From Bacillus massilinigeriensis (GTDB lineage Bacteria > Bacillota > Bacilli > Bacillales > Cytobacillaceae), in the NCBI RefSeq assembly GCF_900111815.1, contig NZ_LT630004.1, positions 2,251,502-2,292,589 on the forward strand: 41,088 nt of DNA, in the 5' to 3' direction. Position numbers and translations under genes: made by a program. Below are positions 25,246-32,834 of this stretch, in pieces. The first letter of the stretch is position 1, and every line of letters starts with the position of its first letter. Below the pieces are notes generated by a model, which worked only from the letters and a program-made list of their open reading frames with translations, searched no databases and was not told where the DNA came from.

Positions 25246-26667
25246 TTATCTAGTAAGCTCCATGATTGCTTGTGAATAAATAGCGGCAGCCTTTAACATA
25301 TCCTCGATGATAATATACTCATCCTTTTGGTGAGCAATGTCAGGACGGCCCGGGAAAAGGGGGCCGAAGGCAACACCTGATTTAAGTGAACGCGCGTAAG
25401 TTCCCCCGCCGATTGAAAGCAGTTTTGCTTCTTCACCTGTCTGCTCTTCATATACCTTTTTCAGCGTTCTGATAAGGAAATCATCTTCCGCAACATGATG
25501 CGGTTTTGAGTCGGAAAAGTTCTCAATAGTGAATCCTTCTTTTACTATTGTACTTTCCAGCTTCTTCATGATTTCCTCCGACTTGGCAGTGACAGGGTAA
25601 CGCATATTGAGGCCGAGTTTCCCCCCCTTTTCATGAGAGTAGTTCAGCACTCCAACATTAATAGTTAAATCACCGGTTATATTGTCGTTATATTGAATTC
25701 CTAAGCTGTTCCCCCGGGAATCGCCAAAAAAGTAGTTATTGACGAAGGAGAAAAACTGCTTGGACTTTTGATCAATCTGCAATTCTCCAAGGAATTTCGC
25801 CATATAAATCCCTGCATTTTTGCCGTTATCCGGCTCCATGCCATGGGCAGAAACTCCGTTGAGTTCAAAAACGAGAAGCCCGCTATCAATATGATATTTT
25901 CCTTCAAGGCCATTGGATTTTCTGTAATCCTCGAACTTTTGCAGCAGTTCTGTTTCTTCCCTGCCATTTTCTGTTTCCAATACGGTACGAGCCAAGTCGG
26001 GAACCATATTATATCTTCGTCCGGAAGAAAACTCGATTACTTTCACTTCAGTATCTTCAGCTTCCTTACTTCCTTCTTGTTGAACGAGGTCAAAGTCAGC
26101 GATTCCCTTTTCAGCGTAAATAATTGGGAAATCCGCGTCTGGAGCAAACCCCATTGCCGGCATTTCCTCATGTGCGAAGTAATGGTCAACACATCGCCAA
26201 TTGCTCTCCTCATCCGTCCCAATGATCATTCTCACTCTTTTATTTAGAGGGAGCTCAAGTTCTTTAACAATTTTCATTGCGTAATAGGCGGCCATTGTTG
26301 GTCCTTTGTCATCAATAGCGCCCCGTGCAAAAATCTTTCCATCGCAAATCTCCGCACCAAATGGATCGCTTGTCCAGCCATCGCCTTCTGGAACAACATC
26401 CACATGGCAAAGAATCCCCAGTATGTCGTCCCCTTCTCCAAATTCAATGTGACCTGCTAAATTGCCGACGTTTTTCACCTTAAAGCCATCCTTTGCGCCA
26501 AGCTCCAGCATGAAATCTAAAGCCTGTTTCACACCTTCTCCAAGGGGTGCCTGATCCGTTGCATTCTCTTCGTCCAGGACACTTTTAATCTGTAGCAGTT
26601 CCTGGGTATCTCTGATTAGGCCGTCTTTTCTTTTCTCTACTTCTTGACTCCACTCTATTGATTGCAT
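25246..26667 (-). CDS. pepV: PepV-type dipeptidase (M20 family, YtjP)
   Basis: A 473-aa M20 metallopeptidase that cuts dipeptides including those with an N-terminal D- or beta-residue in relatives. Metal motifs: C-H-V-D-V-V-P-E-G-D-G-W, G-A-I-D-D-K-G-P (bridging Asp), T-D-E-E-S-N-W (catalytic Glu pair), A-P-D-A-D-F-P, and a C-terminal A-H-Q-K-D-E-Y. The dimerisation/lid domain sits between. The start at 26665-26667 follows GGAGG with an 8-nt spacer; the longer frame to 26730 would begin upstream of the likely -10 element. First gene of a pepV-dat operon. Confidence 0.93.
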   Translation of the reverse strand: MQSIEWSQEVEKRKDGLIRDTQELLQIKSVLDEENATDQAPLGEGVKQALDFMLELGAKDGFKVKNVGNLAGHIEFGEGDDILGILCHVDVVPEGDGWTSDPFGAEICDGKIFARGAIDDKGPTMAAYYAMKIVKELELPLNKRVRMIIGTDEESNWRCVDHYFAHEEMPAMGFAPDADFPIIYAEKGIADFDLVQQEGSKEAEDTEVKVIEFSSGRRYNMVPDLARTVLETENGREETELLQKFEDYRKSNGLEGKYHIDSGLLVFELNGVSAHGMEPDNGKNAGIYMAKFLGELQIDQKSKQFFSFVNNYFFGDSRGNSLGIQYNDNITGDLTINVGVLNYSHEKGGKLGLNMRYPVTAKSEEIMKKLESTIVKEGFTIENFSDSKPHHVAEDDFLIRTLKKVYEEQTGEEAKLLSIGGGTYARSLKSGVAFGPLFPGRPDIAHQKDEYIIIEDMLKAAAIYSQAIMELTR

Positions 26668-26710
26668 GTGTGATTCCTCCGATTTATGTACTTTAATCGT
26701 GCCGACTCCT

Positions 26711-26738
26711 ATTTTACTCTTTGTTTTCATTTCGGCAA
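26711..26738 (-). promoter_or_regulatory. SigA-type promoter of pepV-dat
   Basis: The minus strand has TTGCCG (26733-26738), 16-nt spacer, TAAAAT (26711-26716). Leader of about 35 nt. Confidence 0.55.
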
Positions 26739-27105
26739 AGTATCGGGCTATGATATAAGGGAAATTAAAGATAAATATTTTACAATTTTCTGTTTAGTAT
26801 ACATATATCGAGGTTTGATTGCATTATTTTAAATAAAAAAAGTTTTTACAGAAACAGCATTTTCCGAACTTTCAACAGGGATGAAGGTTTAAATTCTTGT
26901 AAATTCGGTTAATTTACTAGAAATTAAATAAATTAAAGGGTAAAATAATTAAAAAGCAGGTAAGATCATCTCGAATCAGCATAATGAAACCTTAATAAAG
27001 GAGATGTCTGAACAGCAAAAACTACATATGTCTAACCTCAGCTTCAGGTAAATGTCGGTTGCAGGATTTTGGCCAATGGTTTTATTAAGGATAGGGAGTG
27101 GTTGT
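26739..27105. other. AT-rich intergenic region between pepV and ytzE
   Basis: About 370 bases without a recognisable gene, very A+T-rich from 26760 to 26960. It must hold the ytzE promoter on the plus strand, but no hexamer pair is convincing (TAAAAT at 26941-26946 is a possible -10). No repeats or strong hairpins seen. Confidence 0.5.
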
Positions 27106-27327
27106 TTGAAACCTTCGACTAACCGGATGATAAACCGAATCAAGTCCATCTACATGTTTATCCTTAGGAATGGAACTGTATCAACCCATGAGCTTGTAGA
27201 GGAATTTGGCATTACCCCCCGGACAATTCAAAGGGATTTAAACGTCCTGGCTTATAATGATCTTGTTAAAAGCACCAGCAGGGGAAAGTGGACAACAACA
27301 CAAAAAAAAGTGAAAATGACGTCATGA
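27106..27327 (+). CDS. ytzE: Small DeoR-type DNA-binding protein YtzE
   Basis: A 73-aa protein that is little more than the helix-turn-helix of the DeoR family (H-E-L-V-E-E-F-G-I-T-P-R-T-I-Q-R-D-L), very like B. subtilis YtzE (about 71 aa). No ligand-binding domain. Target genes unknown. The start is TTG at 27106-27108 with AGGGAGTG five nt upstream (M-K-P-S-T-N-R); the longer frame to 27052 lacks a ribosome binding site and does not match the family. Followed by a shared terminator. Confidence 0.88.
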   Translation: MKPSTNRMINRIKSIYMFILRNGTVSTHELVEEFGITPRTIQRDLNVLAYNDLVKSTSRGKWTTTQKKVKMTS

Positions 27328-27340
27328 CTTCATCATATGA

Positions 27341-27371
27341 AAAAAGGAACCGCATCTGCGGTTCCTTTTTT
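27341..27371. terminator. Bidirectional terminator between ytzE and the pseudouridine synthase gene
   Basis: Arms 27341-27354 and 27357-27370 are perfect inverted repeats (AAAAAGGAACCGCA/TGCGGTTCCTTTTT), with T-runs on both strands. Confidence 0.9.
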
Positions 27372-27373
27372 TA

Positions 27374-28087
27374 TTATCCTAGTTTTTGTAACAACTCTAA
27401 CTCTTCCTCAGTCAATTCCCGATATTCCCCAGGTTGCAGTGTATCATCAAGCGATAGCGGTCCCATACTGACCCGCTTCAAAAACAGAACGTTCTTTCCA
27501 ACAGAACGGAACATTCTTTTCACCTGGTGAAATTTCCCCTCTGTTATGGTGAGTAAAATTTTTGAAGGCATTCCCTCGGTTAAAATCCTCAGGTCTCCTG
27601 GTTTGGTAGAATACCCGTCATCAAGCGTGACTCCGTTCCTGAAAGCCTCAATATCTCCCTGGGTAACCTGTTTGTCTATTAATGCAAAATAGGTTTTCGG
27701 CACATGCTTTTTCGGTGAAAGCAGCTTATGAGCGAGGGCACCGTCATTCGTGATAAGCAGCAGGCCTTCCGTATCTTTGTCAAGCCTTCCTACCGGAAAC
27801 GGCTGGAACAGGGCGTCTTCAAACTCGAGCAAATCAACGACTGTCTCCTCGAAATTGTCTTCGGTAGCAGACACTACTCCTGGAGGCTTGTTCATCATGA
27901 GATAAATATACTCCCTATATCGAACCGTTTCCCCAGACACGGTAATTTCATCTGCAAAGGGATCAGCATGCTTCCCTGCATCTTTGACCGACTTCCCATT
28001 AACTGCTACAGATCCATTTTTAAAAAGTTTTCTGACTTCCTTCCTGCTGCCAAAACCCGCATTGGCTAATATTTTATCCAGTCTCAT
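27374..28087 (-). CDS. ytzG: RsuA-family 16S rRNA pseudouridine synthase
   Basis: A 237-aa enzyme converting a uridine of 16S rRNA to pseudouridine. N-terminal S4 RNA-binding domain (about 1-45, R-L-D-K-I-L-A-N-A-G), then the catalytic domain with catalytic Asp103 in G-R-L-D-K-D-T-E-G and M-N-K-P-P-G-V-V-S. RsuA-type E-G-K-F-H-Q-V-K-R-M-F near the C-terminus. The start has AGGTGG upstream. It is 12 nt behind murJ, so probably cotranscribed. Confidence 0.92.
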   Translation of the reverse strand: MRLDKILANAGFGSRKEVRKLFKNGSVAVNGKSVKDAGKHADPFADEITVSGETVRYREYIYLMMNKPPGVVSATEDNFEETVVDLLEFEDALFQPFPVGRLDKDTEGLLLITNDGALAHKLLSPKKHVPKTYFALIDKQVTQGDIEAFRNGVTLDDGYSTKPGDLRILTEGMPSKILLTITEGKFHQVKRMFRSVGKNVLFLKRVSMGPLSLDDTLQPGEYRELTEEELELLQKLG

Positions 28088-28099
28088 TGTTCATCCCAC

Positions 28100-29716
28100 C
28101 TAATGCATTCTTAACTTGCTTTTTATTTTCCCCACTTTATCGCCAAATAGCTTATCCACAAGCTTTAAACGCAGGCCAAGATATAGATAGACGGCTGCTC
28201 CTGCAGCAGCAGCGACAGCAATAATAACGAGCGATTGCACCTTGCTCTCAGGAGTAAGGAACAACAGCAGCCCTTGATAAACAAGCATGGTAAAAGCGGA
28301 CATAATTCCTGTTAAAGCAAGAATCAATGCAATTCGCCTTGAAACAAAACGGAAGGGGTAGCGTGCAAACTTCCGAATGACATATAAATTAATCAATATT
28401 GCAGCAGTATATCCTAATGCCGTTGCAAGAACGGCACCTTGAGTCTCATACAACCGAATGAGCGGAATATTAAGCGTCAATTTCACTAGCAATCCTGTCA
28501 AAAGACTCAGGATTGTAAACCGCTGTTCATTGATTCCCTGGAGGATGGCAGCCGTAACAGAGAATAAAGAAAAGAGGATAGCAACAGGTGCATAACTCCT
28601 TAGCACTTCGGTTCCAAGTTCCTTATGCTCATAAAACACCGTAAACACTGGTTCTGCCAAAAGTGCTATACCAACGGCGGCAGGGACTGTAAGGTACATT
28701 AGCACTTGAAAAGTTTGGTCAAGCTGCCGGTTCATACTTTTTCTATCCCTTTCCACAAAAGATTTCGTTATGCTTGGAACAAGTGTCAGCGAAAAGGCTG
28801 TAGCTAATGAAACCGGTATAATGACTAATTTGTGAGATTCAAAGTTCAAAACGGAGAATGCTTCCGATGCCCCGTTATGCATTCCGATGGAAGCCATCGC
28901 CTTGCTGAAAGTAATTTGATCAATGAACTGAAAAAGTGGATTTGCAATACCGACGAAAACAAAAGGCGCAGCATAGAGGATGATTTCTTTATAAATTTCC
29001 TTTAAGGAAATATCCATCGTTCCCCTATCCTCCAATAGGAGCTCGTCAAGAAAGCTCTTTCGCTTATACCAGTACCAGCATAGGACAGCTAAGCTGCCAA
29101 GCGCCCCGATTAAAGCAGCAAAAGTTGCAATGCTTACAGCGGCAACAAGGCTTCCATCCAGTACTTTGTAAACGAGGAAGGCACCCCCAAGAACAAATGC
29201 AATCCTGACAATTTGTTCTATGACCTGTGAGACAGCCGAAGGCCCCATAGACTGATGTCCTTGAAAGAAACCTCTAATAAGGCTCATGAACGGAACAACA
29301 ATCAACGCGAAACTAACCGCACGCATGACGGTAGTGACATCCGCAACATCAATGAGGCCTTTATCTTCTGGGCTGATAGACATTTCAGCAAGGATCGGAG
29401 AAGTAAAATACATAATCAAAAAGGACACAATTCCTGTTGCCAACATGACTGCAAGTCCTGATTTAAACAGTTTCCGGCCTACAGCATACTCTCCCATTGC
29501 GTTATACTTTGCTACAAATTTCGATACTGCGAGCGGCACTCCTGCTGTCGCGATACTGATAAATATCGTATACGGGATATAAGAATAGGAATACAAGGCG
29601 GTTCCTTCTGCCTTGACAATCGCATAAAACGGAATAACATAAAATAGCCCTAGCACCTTTGAAACAATTGTTCCAAGGGTCAGGATAAAAGTACCTCTTA
29701 ACAGCTTCGATGACAT
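28100..29716 (-). CDS. murJ: Lipid II flippase MurJ (YtgP; MOP superfamily)
   Basis: A 538-aa polytopic membrane protein with about 14 TM helices, of the polysaccharide/MOP exporter superfamily. Size and gene context match B. subtilis YtgP, which is the MurJ-type lipid II flippase. It moves the peptidoglycan precursor across the membrane, so with murC and dat it completes a cell-wall set in this region. Other members of the superfamily (SpoVB) are alternatives; the neighbouring ytzG/ytfP order favours YtgP. The start has AGGAAGGG with suitable spacing. A possible -10 (TATAAT on the minus strand, 29758-29763) lies upstream. Confidence 0.9.
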   Translation of the reverse strand: MSSKLLRGTFILTLGTIVSKVLGLFYVIPFYAIVKAEGTALYSYSYIPYTIFISIATAGVPLAVSKFVAKYNAMGEYAVGRKLFKSGLAVMLATGIVSFLIMYFTSPILAEMSISPEDKGLIDVADVTTVMRAVSFALIVVPFMSLIRGFFQGHQSMGPSAVSQVIEQIVRIAFVLGGAFLVYKVLDGSLVAAVSIATFAALIGALGSLAVLCWYWYKRKSFLDELLLEDRGTMDISLKEIYKEIILYAAPFVFVGIANPLFQFIDQITFSKAMASIGMHNGASEAFSVLNFESHKLVIIPVSLATAFSLTLVPSITKSFVERDRKSMNRQLDQTFQVLMYLTVPAAVGIALLAEPVFTVFYEHKELGTEVLRSYAPVAILFSLFSVTAAILQGINEQRFTILSLLTGLLVKLTLNIPLIRLYETQGAVLATALGYTAAILINLYVIRKFARYPFRFVSRRIALILALTGIMSAFTMLVYQGLLLFLTPESKVQSLVIIAVAAAAGAAVYLYLGLRLKLVDKLFGDKVGKIKSKLRMH

Positions 29717-29860
29717 GAATATCCCTTCCTGTTACCGGGTTAAGCCGAAGCTCCCCATTATATAAAAGCTTTTTACAACGATGGATTTACAACAGCACAA
29801 TCAATAGTTTACCTTTTCTTCTTCCGGTGCGCCACTTTCTTTCACGATTTTTCGTTTCCT

Positions 29861-29889
29861 TTTCCGCTATGTATGAAATGCTATATAAT
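29861..29889 (+). promoter_or_regulatory. Possible promoter of ytfP
   Basis: TTTCCG (29861-29866), 17-nt spacer, TATAAT (29884-29889). Confidence 0.55.
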
Positions 29890-29924
29890 AAAAAAATGAC
29901 AGAAATAAAGTTGGTGAATCCGTA

Positions 29925-31199
29925 ATGAATTATGATTGTATAGTACTTGGCGGGGGTCCATCCGGGCTAATGGCTGCCATCGGGGCAGGTGAACAAGGTG
30001 CGAGAGTCCTTCTGCTGGATAAAGGGGACAAGCTTGGCCGCAAGCTGGCTATCTCCGGCGGAGGTCGATGCAATGTTACAAACCGAAGGCCCATTGAAGA
30101 AATCATCGAGCATATCCCCGGAAATGGGCGCTTTTTATATAGCGCACTTTCCATCTTTGGCAATGAAGATATTATCGCTTTCTTTCAAAAGCTTGGAATT
30201 GAGCTCAAAGAGGAAGACCATGGCAGAATGTTCCCTGTAACCGACAAAGCTCAATCGGTTGTGGATGCACTTCTTACAAGACTGAAGGAACTTCATGTAG
30301 ATATCAAAACAAACTGCCCTGTTAAAACGATTAACTATAAGGATGGAAAAATCGATTCCGTCGTTTCATCCAGCGGAGAAGTTTTTGAAACAGCATCAGT
30401 TGTGATTGCGGTTGGCGGAAAATCCGTCCCGCACACCGGCTCTACTGGTGATGGTTATGCTTGGGCGAAAAAAGCCGGACACACGATCACAGAACTATTT
30501 CCAACAGAAGTGCCGCTCACTTCTGCTGAAGCGTATATAAAGGAAAAAACATTGCAAGGACTCGCCCTGCGGGATGTGGCATTAAGTGTGCTGAATCCGA
30601 AAGGAAAAACATTAGCAACCCACCGGATGGATATGATTTTCACCCACTTTGGGATCAGCGGTCCTGCTGCTCTTCGCTGCAGCCAATTCGTCGTTAAAGC
30701 AATGAAAAAGTGGCATATGAGTGAAGTTGTTATGGTGATTGACAGCGTTCCAGATAAAAAAGAAGAACCGCTGTTTCAGGAAGTATGGGCGAGTTTGAAA
30801 AGCAATTCAAAAAAGTCTGCTAAAACAATCCTAAAAGGCATTGTTCCTGAAAGATATTTGCACTTTTTGCTTGAGAAGAGCGATATTGAACCTTCTGCGC
30901 AGGGAGCGCAAATACCGCAGGAAAGCGTCAGGGAGCTATGTAAAATGTTAAAAGGGTTGCGGTTTAAAGTAAATGGAACCCTTCCGCTTGAAAAAGCTTT
31001 TGTGACAGGAGGCGGAGTATCGGTAAAAGAAGTGGAACCGAAAACAATGGCATCGAAAAAAATGGAAGGCTTGTATTTCTGCGGGGAAATCCTTGACATC
31101 CATGGATACACTGGAGGTTACAATATTACCTCGGCACTGGTGACTGGTAGGCTGGCCGGAATAAATGCAGGTATGTCTGCTCGCGGACAGCATGATTAA
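29925..31199 (+). CDS. ytfP: FAD-dependent oxidoreductase YtfP (HI0933/BaiN family)
   Basis: A 424-aa flavoprotein. FAD Rossmann motif [10 protein letters not shown] at residues 9-18, G-R-C-N-V-T-N at about 48-54, a central [15 protein letters not shown] motif, and a C-terminal [16 protein letters not shown] that closes the FAD site. All are typical of the HI0933 family, whose substrates are poorly known. Its stop codon overlaps the convergent cse60 stop by 4 nt. Confidence 0.92.
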   Translation: MNYDCIVLGGGPSGLMAAIGAGEQGARVLLLDKGDKLGRKLAISGGGRCNVTNRRPIEEIIEHIPGNGRFLYSALSIFGNEDIIAFFQKLGIELKEEDHGRMFPVTDKAQSVVDALLTRLKELHVDIKTNCPVKTINYKDGKIDSVVSSSGEVFETASVVIAVGGKSVPHTGSTGDGYAWAKKAGHTITELFPTEVPLTSAEAYIKEKTLQGLALRDVALSVLNPKGKTLATHRMDMIFTHFGISGPAALRCSQFVVKAMKKWHMSEVVMVIDSVPDKKEEPLFQEVWASLKSNSKKSAKTILKGIVPERYLHFLLEKSDIEPSAQGAQIPQESVRELCKMLKGLRFKVNGTLPLEKAFVTGGGVSVKEVEPKTMASKKMEGLYFCGEILDIHGYTGGYNITSALVTGRLAGINAGMSARGQHD

Positions 31200-31387
31200 A
31201 CCCTGTATACAATCATGGCGGTGAAGCAGTAGATTTGACCCTCGCTGTCTTCTCCGTCTTCTTTTATCGCTGCTACATTGTATTTAATTTCAACAAGCTT
31301 TTTTTCATCTAGCACTTCGAGAAAACTGTTCATTTCCATCTCCAAATCTTTCTCATGTTCATAATCAAAGACCTTCACTTGGATCAT
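31196..31387 (-). CDS. cse60: Sporulation protein Cse60
   Basis: A 63-aa protein beginning [16 protein letters not shown], closely matching the SigE-controlled Cse60 (YteV, 60 aa) of B. subtilis. Function unknown. The start at 31385-31387 has AAAGG upstream. It converges on ytfP with overlapping stops. No clear SigE promoter was found. Confidence 0.85.
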   Translation of the reverse strand: MIQVKVFDYEHEKDLEMEMNSFLEVLDEKKLVEIKYNVAAIKEDGEDSEGQIYCFTAMIVYRV

Positions 31388-31486
31388 GTTATCCGACCTT
31401 TCTTTTTTTATCCATTCTTGACGGAAATCCAGATTTATATAAGAAAAGGCTGGGGAAATTGCAGCGAAGAAGATTTTTCACTTTCG

Positions 31487-31520
31487 AAATAGAAAAGGCT
31501 TGCCCACTTTCGGACAAGCC
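31487..31520 (-). terminator. Terminator behind ytwF
   Basis: The minus strand has GGCTTGTCC/GGGCAAGCC arms with a GAAAGT-type loop and TTTTCTATTT tail. Confidence 0.75.
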
Positions 31521-31525
31521 AATCC

Positions 31526-31828
31526 TTATTCTGTCTTGCCTTCCCACGAAAGCATACCCCCAACCATGTTACGGACTTTGTATCCCTTGTCCTGAAGGTA
31601 ATAGCATACATTTCCGCTCCTGTTGCCAGAACGGCAAATAAAGATATATTCTTGATTCTTATCAAAAGCATCAAGGCTTTCTGGAATCTCCCCCATTTTG
31701 ATATGTTTTGCACCTGGGATCATTCCGTAGGCAACCTCTTCATCTTCCCTTACATCTATAAGGTGAAGATTTTCACCTGCATCTAATTTTCTCCATAATT
31801 CCTCTGCAGTAATCGTCTGAATATCCAC
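31526..31828 (-). CDS. ytwF: Rhodanese-like sulfurtransferase YtwF
   Basis: A 100-aa single-domain rhodanese. Active Cys in I-C-R-S-G-N-R-S, with the domain marks L-I-D-V-R-E-D-E-E and G-Y-K-V-R-N-M-V-G-G-M-L-S-W. It likely carries persulfide sulfur in the cytoplasm. The start is chosen as GTG at 31826-31828, nine nt behind AAAAGGAG; the ATG at 31835-31837 touches that site with no spacer and is unlikely to be used. Confidence 0.87.
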   Translation of the reverse strand: MDIQTITAEELWRKLDAGENLHLIDVREDEEVAYGMIPGAKHIKMGEIPESLDAFDKNQEYIFICRSGNRSGNVCYYLQDKGYKVRNMVGGMLSWEGKTE

Positions 31829-31924
31829 TCGACTCATCTCCTTTTCAGTTCGTACACAATATTAACAATTTATCATCCTGCCGCGAAAAAAGAAATGATG
31901 AAGTCCTGATGTTTTTTCCAATAA

Positions 31925-31954
31925 GAATAAGCTAGTAAAAAAAAAGACAAGCTA
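31925..31954 (+). promoter_or_regulatory. SigG-like forespore promoter for the YhcN/YlaJ-type gene
   Basis: GAATA (31925-31929), exactly 18 nt, then CAAGCTA (31948-31954), against SigG consensus GHATR-N18-CATNHTA: one mismatch. It would start a leader of about 25 nt before the ribosome binding site and GTG start. yhcN is SigG-dependent in B. subtilis. Confidence 0.5.
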
Positions 31955-31986
31955 AAAGGGAAAAAACATTTTTGGGAGGTTACGCT

Positions 31987-32754
31987 GTGAAGAAAAAGTG
32001 GAGCGTGCTTGCAGCTGGGGTATTTGCAATAGGACTTGCAGCATGCGGAGCAGACGATAATGATCAAGCCAATGATAACGGACAGCAGAAAGTACAGATG
32101 GATAAACCGAAAGTAAATAATACGAGAGATAATAAAAAGCTTTCCCTTTCCGACCGTGCTGAACGCCAAGTTGAGCAAATGAATGAAGTGGATGACGCAA
32201 ACGTCATTATCACTAATAACAATGCTTATGTAGCAGTGAAGCTGCGTGATGGAAACAGAAATAATCAGGACGGTAATAATGACGATGCCAATCGTGGCGG
32301 AGAAGCCTTTGGCGGAGGCGGAATGGGAACAGACGGCGCTGGTACTGGGAATGCGGATACTTACGGTACAGGGATGGGCGGCGACAGACCTGGGTACGGC
32401 CAAGATGGAAAAATCAGCCAGGATCATGACAAAGGATCTGACGGCTTTATCGATGGAAAGGGAGATGCAGGAAATAAAAACAATAACCAAAATAATAACA
32501 ATAATGTCAACAACCAAGAAGAGAATAAAGACCGAAGCAATTACAGCGAAGTTTCAACTAAGTTTGAACAGCGTATTGCAGACAAGGTAAGGCAGGCTGA
32601 TGATAGGATTCATAAGGTATACGTTTCATTTGACGAAGATTTTTATAATACGATGGGCAACTATACAAACGATATTCGTAATAACAATAATCGCGATGGT
32701 TTGTTCAGGGATTTCAACAATACAATTGACGATGTTTTCAACAGAAACAAATAA
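31987..32754 (+). CDS. YhcN/YlaJ-family sporulation lipoprotein
   Basis: A 255-aa lipoprotein. The basic N-terminus and hydrophobic core end in lipobox L-A-A-C, with the lipidated Cys at residue 19. An Asp/Asn-rich spacer follows, then the YhcN/YlaJ-type domain, interrupted by low-complexity segments: Gly-rich (about residues 103-140) and Asn-rich (about 158-175). Such proteins are found in the spore inner membrane or coat and affect spore properties. The start is GTG at 31987-31989 with GGGAGG six nt upstream. No further gene is cotranscribed; leuS converges on it. Confidence 0.85.
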   Translation: MKKKWSVLAAGVFAIGLAACGADDNDQANDNGQQKVQMDKPKVNNTRDNKKLSLSDRAERQVEQMNEVDDANVIITNNNAYVAVKLRDGNRNNQDGNNDDANRGGEAFGGGGMGTDGAGTGNADTYGTGMGGDRPGYGQDGKISQDHDKGSDGFIDGKGDAGNKNNNQNNNNNVNNQEENKDRSNYSEVSTKFEQRIADKVRQADDRIHKVYVSFDEDFYNTMGNYTNDIRNNNNRDGLFRDFNNTIDDVFNRNK

Positions 32755-32796
32755 GAATTCCTTAAATTTTTACAAAATCATAGTTACAGCAGTGCT

Positions 32797-32828
32797 AAAA
32801 ATAAACAGGGTGCCCATTGGGACACCCT
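32797..32828 (-). terminator. Terminator behind leuS
   Basis: The minus strand has AGGGTG-T-CCC/GGGCACCCT, loop AAT, then GTTTATTTTT. Confidence 0.8.
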
Positions 32829-32834
32829 CTTCTA

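Noticed and set aside
31395-31445. SigE promoter for cse60
   Set aside because: An ATA-type -35 can be placed, but no -10 resembling CATANNNT occurs at the proper distance.
31873-32517. A 214-aa minus-strand frame rich in Ile/Val/Ser
   Set aside because: Antisense of the lipoprotein gene; its composition mirrors the Asn/Asp/Gly-rich codons of that gene.
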